Under the pieces are notes generated by a model that was not told the origin of the DNA, did no database searches, and worked only from the letters and a program-made list of their open reading frames with translations. Position numbers and translations under genes: made by a program. Below, piece by piece: positions 1 through 5,246 of a stretch of DNA of 15,096 nt (positions are counted from its first letter, which is position 1; the number at the start of each line of letters is the position of its first letter). The DNA is taken from positions 1-15,096 of the forward strand of contig JBBDNZ010000158.1 in assembly GCA_040877285.1 (NCBI GenBank), written 5' to 3'. The stretch comes from CANKHA01 sp040877285. Lineage in GTDB: Bacteria > Pseudomonadota > Alphaproteobacteria > Rhizobiales > Xanthobacteraceae.

Positions 1-977
1 ATTCTTGCGCTTTTCAGGTGATCGACCGCTCGACCTGCGCGGCCTATGACGACAAGGCCGCGCTGGCGCGCTTCGCCGACGCGGTCGATGTCATCACCTA
101 TGAATTCGAGAACGTGCCGGCGGAGACGGCGGCCTTCCTCGCCGCGCGGCGGCCGGTATTGCCCGACCCTGCCGTGCTGGCGAAGACGCAGGATCGGCTG
201 GTGGAGAAATCTTTCGTAACCGGCCTGAAAATTCCGACGGCTCCCTTCGCAGCGGTCGGCTCGGCCGCTGAGTTGGCGGCAGCGGTCGATGCCGTTGGCT
301 TGCCGGCGGTGCTGAAGACCCGCCGCCTTGGCTATGACGGCAAAGGCCAGAAGTTCATTGGGCCCAAGGACGACGCGGCCGCCGCCTGGACCGCCTTGGG
401 ACAAAAGCCGGCGATACTGGAAGGCTTTGTGCCTTTTGAACGCGAGATATCGGTGGTTGCCGCGCGCTCCTCGCATGGCCAGGTGGAGTGCTTCGACGTT
501 ACCGAGAACGAGCACCGCGAACATATTCTCAAGATTTCGCGGGCGCCGGCGGCGGTGCCGGACGAGGTGGCGGGCGAGGCGCGCCGCATCGCGGTCACGA
601 TCGCCGAGGCTTTCGGCTACGTGGGCGTGCTGGCGGTGGAAATGTTTGTCGTGCGCGAAGCAGGCGGTCACGCCGTGCTGGTCAACGAGATCGCCCCGCG
701 CGTGCACAATTCCGGCCATTGGACCCTCGACGGCTGCACGGTGTCGCAATTCGAACAGCATATCCGCGCCGTGGCCGGCTGGCCGCTGGCGTTCCCTATC
801 CGGCACGGGAAAGCGGAGATGACCAACCTGATCGGGCCAGAGGTGGAGGATTATCGTCAATGGCTCGACGTACCCGGCGCGGCGATCCATCTCTATGGCA
901 AGAGCGATCCGCGCCCGGGGCGAAAAATGGGGCACGTCACCCGCATGACCCCCGAGGCGCACGCCGACGTCCCATGA
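1..977 (+). CDS. purK: N5-carboxyaminoimidazole ribonucleotide synthase, 5'-truncated by window edge
   Basis: This is the ATP-dependent enzyme that carboxylates aminoimidazole ribonucleotide with bicarbonate to give N5-CAIR in cytosolic de novo purine synthesis. The reading frame is open to the window edge (first whole codon at 3). The residues before the GTG at 18 (AFQVIDRSTCAAYDD) read as PurK sequence, so that GTG is internal. About 40-50 N-terminal residues, including the nucleotide-fold GGGQLG segment, should lie outside the window. Visible ATP-grasp features are YEFENVP, LKTRRLGYDGKGQ, the EGFVPFEREISVV strand and the signature NEIAPRVHNSGHWT. The C-terminus GRKMGHVTR is the normal family ending. 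The stop overlaps the next start by ATGA (974-977), suggesting translational coupling. purE is probably just upstream, which is inference. The identification is very secure. Confidence 0.97.
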   Translation, partial: SCAFQVIDRSTCAAYDDKAALARFADAVDVITYEFENVPAETAAFLAARRPVLPDPAVLAKTQDRLVEKSFVTGLKIPTAPFAAVGSAAELAAAVDAVGLPAVLKTRRLGYDGKGQKFIGPKDDAAAAWTALGQKPAILEGFVPFEREISVVAARSSHGQVECFDVTENEHREHILKISRAPAAVPDEVAGEARRIAVTIAEAFGYVGVLAVEMFVVREAGGHAVLVNEIAPRVHNSGHWTLDGCTVSQFEQHIRAVAGWPLAFPIRHGKAEMTNLIGPEVEDYRQWLDVPGAAIHLYGKSDPRPGRKMGHVTRMTPEAHADVP

Positions 978-1348
978 CTTATCTTTTGGCCGCGCTGATC
1001 TCGCTGTTCGTCGGCTGGACCGCCGCCGCCTCCGACGTGCTGTTCCGTGACGAAAACCGGCCTGGCGTCTTTGCCGGGACGACGGGAACCTTGCTGCTGC
1101 TGGCCCTGACGGCGGCCGCCGGGATTTCCGCGGCGGGCGATATTGTTTGGATTTTTCGGGCAATCCCCTCTTCGGCCGTCATCGTCATCATCGCCGGCGG
1201 GGGCTGGCTCGGCTTTGCCGCCTCCAACAAGCTGCATGTCAATGCCGCCGGCGCCATCAACCGGCTGATCGTCGGGGTGGCTGGGCTGGCATTGCTCTAC
1301 GGCATCGCCTGGTCGCTCCTGCCGCCTCCGCCGGTGGTGGACTTTTAA
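974..1348 (+). CDS. Small four-helix membrane protein of unknown function
   Basis: The ATG at 974 overlaps the purK stop as ATGA, giving a 124-aa product. Starting here is favoured because the upstream part of the same open frame merely shadows purK. The protein is almost wholly hydrophobic, with likely membrane segments near residues 2-20, 34-54, 62-80 and 93-117. Short charged stretches (SDVLFRDENRPG and ASNKLHVN) fall between them. It ends in a proline run and VVDF. I do not recognise a family. Position suggests co-transcription with purK, but this does not imply a role in purine synthesis. The gene is real on the strength of the overlap, the hydrophobic pattern and the lack of a competing frame. 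Its function is unassigned. Confidence 0.75.
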   Translation: MTYLLAALISLFVGWTAAASDVLFRDENRPGVFAGTTGTLLLLALTAAAGISAAGDIVWIFRAIPSSAVIVIIAGGGWLGFAASNKLHVNAAGAINRLIVGVAGLALLYGIAWSLLPPPPVVDF

Positions 1349-1362
1349 ACCCCTTTCTGCTA

Positions 1363-1389
1363 GACGCGCGCCTTCGGCTATGGCGCGTC
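1363..1389 (+). promoter_or_regulatory. Leader hairpin 1 upstream of rpsU
   Basis: GACGCGC (1363-1369) pairs perfectly with GCGCGTC (1383-1389). A smaller nested stem, GCC (1370-1372) with GGC (1376-1378), closes over a TTC loop, leaving a 4-nt bulge. There is no T-run after it, so it looks like RNA structure in the purK-to-rpsU gap rather than a classical terminator. A Rho-dependent end or a processing site for the purK transcript remains possible. Confidence 0.45.
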
Positions 1390-1404
1390 CCGTCATTTAC
1401 GGAC

Positions 1405-1420
1405 AGTTGCCGTGGCAACT
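1405..1420 (+). promoter_or_regulatory. Leader hairpin 2 upstream of rpsU
   Basis: AGTTGCC (1405-1411) and GGCAACT (1414-1420) form a perfect 7-bp inverted repeat around GT. In RNA this is a 6-bp stem with a CGUG loop. It sits 17 nt before the rpsU Shine-Dalgarno and leaves that site free. It could be a binding site for S21 or another regulator, or a transcript-stabilising stem. Nothing in the sequence decides between these. Confidence 0.45.
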
Positions 1421-1452
1421 CAGCGAAACCCGAATTCAAGAGGATTGACTGC

Positions 1453-1740
1453 GTGCAGGTTCTCGTTCGCGACAACAACGTCGACCAGGCCCTCAAGGCG
1501 CTTAAAAAGAAAATGCAGCGCGAGGGCATTTTCCGCGAGATGAAGCTTCGCGGCCATTATGAAAAACCATCGGAAAAGAAGGCGCGGGAAAAGGCGGAGG
1601 CGATCCGCCGGGCCCGCAAGCTCGCGCGCAAGAAGCTGCAGCGTGAAGGCCTGTTGCCGATGAAGCCCCGGGTGGTTCCCGGCGGCCCCGGCGGACCGGG
1701 CGGTCCCGGCGGACGCAGCGGTCCTTCCCGCCGCTACTAA
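1453..1740 (+). CDS. rpsU: 30S ribosomal protein S21
   Basis: S21 is the small basic protein of the 30S platform needed for initiation on natural mRNAs. The GTG at 1453 is chosen because the protein then begins MQVLVRDNNVDQALKALKK, the usual alphaproteobacterial start. A Shine-Dalgarno AAGAGGA (1438-1444) lies 8 nt before it. The product is 95 aa. The core is MQREGIFREMKLRGHYEKP, followed by a helical Lys/Arg/Ala region (about residues 35-65). The tail is a glycine-proline repeat (four GGP-type units) ending SGPSRRY. Enterobacterial S21 is about 71 aa; the extension here matches the longer alphaproteobacterial form. The gene stands alone between two leader hairpins and a terminator-like hairpin, consistent with monocistronic expression. 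Identification is secure. Confidence 0.97.
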   Translation: MQVLVRDNNVDQALKALKKKMQREGIFREMKLRGHYEKPSEKKAREKAEAIRRARKLARKKLQREGLLPMKPRVVPGGPGGPGGPGGRSGPSRRY

Positions 1741-1763
1741 GCTCACGCTTCCTGAACGTTTTC

Positions 1764-1803
1764 AGCGCGGACGGGTTCATCCCCGGCCCGCGCTATCGTT
1801 TTT
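1764..1803 (+). terminator. Probable Rho-independent terminator after rpsU
   Basis: AGCGCGG (1764-1770) pairs with CCGCGCT (1788-1794). Inside it, CGGG (1772-1775) can pair with CCCG (1782-1785), giving an interrupted long stem. Four bases after the stem comes TTTTT (1799-1803). It begins 23 nt after the rpsU stop and well before the TPR gene. The bulge and the 4-nt offset of the T-run make it good but not ideal. Confidence 0.6.
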
Positions 1804-1900
1804 GCCGCCGCGGCGCTATCGTCCCACCTTTGCCGCATTCGAGGGGTGAACAGCCCTGCGCCGCGCCGCAAAATGGCGGACCGGACCGCGACGAGGCCGC

Positions 1901-2764
1901 ATGATCGGACTATTCCAGCGTGGGAGACGGTGCTTCGGCCTGTGGCTGCTGACCCTGGCGCTCGCGGACTGTTCGACCGCGGCAATCACGCCGAGCTCCG
2001 TCCCCGAGAGCGAAGATGCGGTTTATGCGGCGTCGCCGGCCAATATCGCCTCGCTCACCGAGGTGATTCAGCGCAACCCCAGCGACCCGCAGGCCTATAA
2101 TATGCGCGGCGCGATCCTGGGTCAGGCCGGCCAGCAGGAAGAAGCGCTGCTGGACTTCAACAAAGCGATCGAGCTCGATCCGAAATATGCGCAGGCCTAT
2201 GCCAACCGCGCGCTGATCCATCGGCAGATGAACCGGCTGGATCTCGCGCTCGCCGACTACAATAAGGCGATTGCGCTCGACGCCTCTTATGCGGGCGCCT
2301 ATCTCGGACGCGGCATCGTCCTCCGGCAGAACAAGCGGCTCATCAACGCGCTGCAGGATTTCAACAAGGCCATCGCCACCCGCCCGGATTTGGCCGAGGC
2401 CTATTACAACCGCGGCCTGCTCTATCAGAGCCAGCGGCAGCATCAGTTCGCCATTGACGACTTCTCCACGGCGATCGGGCTATCGGCGCAGGCGGTGGAG
2501 CCGCTCATCGCGCGCGGCTTGAGCTACATCGCGGTGAACGACTTCAAGGCGGCGGTGGGCGATTTCGACGAGGCGGTGCAGCTTGAGCCGCTCAATATTC
2601 AGGCCTGGACCAGCCGCGGCCTCGCCCTGGAGCGGCTCGGCGACAAGGAGAAAGCCGCCGGGTCCTATGCCAAGGCGCTCAACATCAAGCTGGACTATGA
2701 GCCGGCCAAGCAGGGCTTCCAGCGCGTCGGCGGCAAGTTCGGGCAGACGTATCAGACGTTTTAG
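1901..2764 (+). CDS. Exported tetratricopeptide-repeat protein (NlpI-like layout)
   Basis: The product is 287 aa. The N-terminus has a basic region (RGRR), a hydrophobic stretch to about residue 22 and a cysteine at 24 in the context LALADC. This looks like a lipoprotein signal, except that Asp sits at -1 where signal peptidase II expects Gly, Ala or Ser, so lipidation is uncertain. Six 34-residue TPR units follow, starting near residues 62, 96, 130, 164, 198 and 232 (for example DPQAYNMRG, LAEAYYNRG and NIQAWTSRG). TPR proteins are periplasmic or membrane-anchored scaffolds; no catalytic domain is present and the partner is unknown. A weak GAGG (1893-1896) lies 4 nt before the ATG. The last 255 nt before the final Phe codon and stop recur perfectly at 4179-4433. 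This copy ends TTT TAG, the other TTC TAA. Confidence 0.85.
   Translation: MIGLFQRGRRCFGLWLLTLALADCSTAAITPSSVPESEDAVYAASPANIASLTEVIQRNPSDPQAYNMRGAILGQAGQQEEALLDFNKAIELDPKYAQAYANRALIHRQMNRLDLALADYNKAIALDASYAGAYLGRGIVLRQNKRLINALQDFNKAIATRPDLAEAYYNRGLLYQSQRQHQFAIDDFSTAIGLSAQAVEPLIARGLSYIAVNDFKAAVGDFDEAVQLEPLNIQAWTSRGLALERLGDKEKAAGSYAKALNIKLDYEPAKQGFQRVGGKFGQTYQTF
2506..2760 (+). repeat. Direct repeat, copy 1 (3' end of the TPR gene)
   Basis: By eye, this stretch is identical base for base to 4179-4433, at an offset of 1673 bp. It starts in codon 202 of the TPR protein and stops in the last Phe codon. The flanking bases differ immediately outside on both sides (T2505 against C4178; T2761 against C4434). 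Perfect identity over 255 bp implies a very recent duplication, active gene conversion or an assembly join. Confidence 0.95.
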
Positions 2765-2878
2765 TCTATGCACTTGTAAATCGAAATCGGCACGCAGTAG
2801 CGCATCAATGCGCGCTTGCGCCAAAAAGCAAACTCTTTACCGCAGTTGCGGAATGTCTGCTAAGGCTGCGGCGTCGCG

Positions 2879-3754
2879 TTAGGCTGGATTCTTCCCCGAA
2901 ATAACCCAGGACGATGAATCCATTACGATCCCGTCGGCATCCCTTTTCTGAGCATTGATAGCCTCCGCCAGCGCGGCTTCAATTTTCCCCCGTATTGCTT
3001 CGGCCTCTTCGCCCGCTTCTCTGAACACTTCGCCGGCAGGGCCGATGGCAAGCTGGAAATTTACGGCGTCCTCGACGGTTCTCCCGACCAGCACTGGGGC
3101 GTCGACCCGCTTGAAGGTGATGTCACTGTAACCGGCGATTTCCATCATCTTACGTACCGTGGGCTCGTCCGCCATCGAAAACGGACCCGGTCCGCACGTA
3201 AGAGCATCTTCGCCGGGCGGCGGCAGAAACTTCAGGACAACCTCCTTGGCCATGCTGAGCCACGGATTGTCATTGCGTGTGCGCCAAACAATATGCGTCA
3301 TGATCCCGCCCGGTTTCAGCGCCTTGCGCATGTTTCTCAATCCTGCCACCGGATTTGCGAAGAACATCGTTCCGAAGCGGGAGAAGACGAAATCATTCTC
3401 GGGCTCGAATTGGTCAAGTAACGCATCACCATTAACGAACGAAATATTTTTCAGGCCCAGATTGGCGGCGTCCTTACGGCCGTACTCCAGGAACGCCTCA
3501 CAGCAATCCAGCCCGATCACCTTGCCGTTCGGTCCCACTCGCTGCGCCAACTTTATAGCGGTATCGCCAAAGCCGCAGCCAATATCGAGAACCGCGTCGC
3601 CCTCTTTGACCGGCAACGACGGAAAAATAGCTTCACTGTGGTGGGTCAGCCCGTCGACCAAGATGTGTTTGTACTTGACGAATTTTGGAACGAGAATTTC
3701 ATTCCAGAAATCCACGTATTGGGCGCTTTGCGTGTTCGCTTCGACTGCGCTCAT
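2879..3754 (-). CDS. Class I SAM-dependent methyltransferase (UbiE/Methyltransf_11-like)
   Basis: The product is 291 aa. SAM-binding motif I is VLDIGCGFGDT (residues 55-65). The acidic residue that usually contacts the SAM ribose is D83 in VIGLD, and motif II carries D110 in NGDA. The post-motif MRKALKPGG (142-150) is typical of the UbiE/small-molecule branch. The C-terminal 110 residues are likely substrate-specific; the substrate cannot be named. The start at 3754 has a strong Shine-Dalgarno (GAGAGGAAAGG on the minus strand, 3767-3757). Base composition is lower than the surroundings (one 60-base line at 3421 counts 50% GC, whereas neighbouring genes are clearly richer), pointing to acquisition. 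It lies inside the direct-repeat-bounded islet, downstream of the metallo-hydrolase remnant and convergent with the TPR gene. Fold assignment is secure and function is not. Confidence 0.88.
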   Translation of the reverse strand: MSAVEANTQSAQYVDFWNEILVPKFVKYKHILVDGLTHHSEAIFPSLPVKEGDAVLDIGCGFGDTAIKLAQRVGPNGKVIGLDCCEAFLEYGRKDAANLGLKNISFVNGDALLDQFEPENDFVFSRFGTMFFANPVAGLRNMRKALKPGGIMTHIVWRTRNDNPWLSMAKEVVLKFLPPPGEDALTCGPGPFSMADEPTVRKMMEIAGYSDITFKRVDAPVLVGRTVEDAVNFQLAIGPAGEVFREAGEEAEAIRGKIEAALAEAINAQKRDADGIVMDSSSWVISGKNPA

Positions 3755-3806
3755 AGCCTTTCCTCTCAGAATGCCAATCTGTGCAGAGCGGCTTGCTCAT
3801 GTGCTG

Positions 3807-3835
3807 AGAATGCGCCATTTCGGCCCTTGTCTCAA
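3807..3835 (-). promoter_or_regulatory. Candidate sigma-70 promoter for the methyltransferase
   Basis: On the minus strand TTGAGA (3835-3830) and CATTCT (3812-3807) are separated by 17 bp, about 50 nt upstream of the methyltransferase start. Both boxes resemble vegetative promoter elements, but the -10 lacks its first T. The stretch 3755-3944 shows no coding frame that I can support, so a promoter here is reasonable. The match is only moderate. Confidence 0.3.
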
Positions 3836-3944
3836 GTAGAAGGCACACATCGGACCGGTCGCAATGCCGCTAGCCAATGTCTGTAAGGGTCATTAGCGGT
3901 CGTCCTGCAATGGCTTCGTTAAGTCCGCTTTATCCAGCCGCGAA

Positions 3945-4181
3945 CTAATTCGCGCCGAACACAAACCTTGTTCCCACCGCCGAGTGGATCACCTTGTCGC
4001 CGAGGGCGGCGCGCGCGAGATCGTAGAAGCGGTCGCCGGTGCAGTGGCCGACGATCAGGTAATCGGGATCGGTCGCCTTGAATTCCTCGATGGTGCTGCG
4101 GATATAGGCGTCGTCGAGCGGCGGCACGATGTGGAAGCCGCCGAGCACGGCGTGCACCTTGTTGACGCCGGAGGCGACCAT
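3945..4181 (-). pseudogene. C-terminal remnant of a COG1237-like metallo-beta-lactamase-fold hydrolase
   Basis: Only about 78 residues survive. They carry the C-terminal features of this subgroup: AVLGGFH with a probable metal-ligand His, then YLIVGHCTG with a second His, and a closing IHSAVGTRFVF strand. Family members are usually about 250-300 aa, so the N-terminal two thirds, including the HxHxDH metal site, is missing. On the coding strand the frame runs back only a few codons past 4181 into the TPR repeat and hits TAG (4200-4198). The truncation therefore coincides with the repeat boundary at 4179. The ATG at 4181 is probably an internal Met (RAMVASGVNK). Without the main metal site it cannot be an active hydrolase. 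GC is high, unlike the adjacent methyltransferase. Confidence 0.8.
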
Positions 4182-4433
4182 CGCGCGCGGCTTGAGCTAC
4201 ATCGCGGTGAACGACTTCAAGGCGGCGGTGGGCGATTTCGACGAGGCGGTGCAGCTTGAGCCGCTCAATATTCAGGCCTGGACCAGCCGCGGCCTCGCCC
4301 TGGAGCGGCTCGGCGACAAGGAGAAAGCCGCCGGGTCCTATGCCAAGGCGCTCAACATCAAGCTGGACTATGAGCCGGCCAAGCAGGGCTTCCAGCGCGT
4401 CGGCGGCAAGTTCGGGCAGACGTATCAGACGTT
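4179..4433 (+). repeat. Direct repeat, copy 2 (TPR 3' fragment)
   Basis: This is the second perfect copy of 2506-2760. The shared segment starts within CATCGCGCGCGG. Here that sequence joins antisense metallo-hydrolase sequence on the left and the original TPR-hydrolase junction on the right. Confidence 0.95.
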
Positions 4434-4437
4434 CTAA
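4179..4437 (+). pseudogene. Truncated second copy of the TPR gene (last 85 codons)
   Basis: This encodes residues 203-287 of the TPR protein, including the last two TPR units, and ends TTC TAA. It lacks the signal region and four TPR units. An in-frame ATG at 4129 would give a 102-aa chimera whose first 17 residues come from antisense metallo-hydrolase sequence, and no convincing Shine-Dalgarno was seen for it. The stop (4435-4437) overlaps the convergent hydrolase stop (4436-4434), which suggests that this end is the ancestral 3' junction of the TPR gene. Confidence 0.8.
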
Positions 4438-5246
4438 AGCCGCTCATCGCCCAGGACGAAGGCGCGCACCAATTCCGGCAAACTATGAGAGTCATGGTCG
4501 TTATGCCCGGCATCGGGCAGGCGGATGAAGCGCTTGGGCGCGCGGATCAGCGCATAAAGCCGCTCGCCGAAGCCGATGGGAATGATTGTATCGCGCGCGC
4601 CGTGCACCACCAGCACCGGCGCGGCGACCTTTCCGATGCGCAGGTCGGAGCGGAACGCATCCTTGATCAGCCAGCGCACGGGCACGTACCAGTAGATCGC
4701 GGCGGCAAGGTCGGCGATGGAGGTAAAGGGCGACTCCAGCACGAGACGCGCCACGGGCTTTTCCGACGCCAGCGCCACTGCGACGGCGGTGCCGAGCGAC
4801 TCGCCCCACAGCACGATGCGGCCAGCGCCATAGCGCGCGGCGGCAAAGCCGTGGGCTGCGAGCGCGTCGCGGATGAGCCCGGCTTCGCTCGGGCTGCCGC
4901 TGGAGCCGCCGTAGCCGCGGTAGCACAGGGCAAGGAGCCCTGTGCCGTCGGCGGTGATCTCGCGGAAGCGCTGCGCGCGCAAATCAAGCGCGCCACCGTT
5001 GCCCTGGAAATAGACGACGACCGGCTTGTCGCCGCGCGGCGGCAGATGCCAGGCGATCAGGCGCTCGCCGTCGGCGCTTTGCAGCAGCACTTCCTCGGCT
5101 TGAGGCAACCCAGCATCGGCCGGCGGCGTGCGCCGCACGTCGGGGAAATAGAGCAGCGAGCGCTGCGTCAGGTACATCAACGCAACAAGCGCGGCGTAGC
5201 CGGTGAGCGCGAAGACGAGAGTCCATTTCAGGCCGGTCAAAATCAC
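4434..5246 (-). CDS. Membrane-anchored alpha/beta hydrolase (BEM46/ABHD13/YfhR-like)
   Basis: The product is 270 aa if started at the GTG at 5246, whose GTGA overlaps the pntB stop. Upstream sequence in the same frame is a shadow of pntB, so this is the best start. A single membrane helix (about 7-27) precedes the hydrolase domain. The oxyanion-side motif is YFQGNGG (79-85), followed by CYRGYGGSSG. The nucleophile elbow GESLG puts the catalytic Ser at 150, Asp219 lies in HGARDTIIP and His248 in DAGHNDHD. All three triad residues are present. Homologues in bacteria and eukaryotes are serine hydrolases of uncertain substrate (probably esters or lipids). It is last in the pnt run and is translationally coupled to pntB. 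Whether that reflects shared function is unknown. Confidence 0.9.
   Translation of the reverse strand: MILTGLKWTLVFALTGYAALVALMYLTQRSLLYFPDVRRTPPADAGLPQAEEVLLQSADGERLIAWHLPPRGDKPVVVYFQGNGGALDLRAQRFREITADGTGLLALCYRGYGGSSGSPSEAGLIRDALAAHGFAAARYGAGRIVLWGESLGTAVAVALASEKPVARLVLESPFTSIADLAAAIYWYVPVRWLIKDAFRSDLRIGKVAAPVLVVHGARDTIIPIGFGERLYALIRAPKRFIRLPDAGHNDHDSHSLPELVRAFVLGDERL

Larger units (their letters stand above)
2761..4433. mobile_element. Putative inserted or duplicated islet bounded by a 255-bp direct repeat
   Basis: The unique part (2761-4178) plus the second repeat copy (4179-4433) makes a 1673-bp unit between the complete TPR gene and the hydrolase it probably once adjoined. It holds a methyltransferase, a 5'-truncated metallo-hydrolase remnant and the TPR 3' fragment. 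No transposase, integrase, terminal inverted repeats or short target duplication can be seen, so the label describes the architecture, not a mechanism. Excision by recombination between the repeats would restore a single intact TPR gene ending TTC TAA. An assembly misjoin at the repeat is a live alternative. Confidence 0.5.

Noticed and set aside
488..973. Long 5' extension of the small membrane protein frame overlapping purK
   Set aside because: The extension is Arg/Gly/Ala-rich out-of-frame purK sequence. The ATGA-overlap start at 974 explains the hydrophobic protein better.
2765..2824. Possible minus-strand peptide LAQARIDALLRADFDLQVHR at the islet edge
   Set aside because: The frame is open for only about 25 codons outside TPR antisense sequence and has an upstream stop. 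It could be a gene fragment but matches nothing I recognise.
2840..2851. CCGCA-GT-TGCGG hairpin as a terminator for the methyltransferase
   Set aside because: The stem is only 5 bp and the T-run on the minus strand lies about 12 nt beyond it, so it does not fit a Rho-independent terminator.
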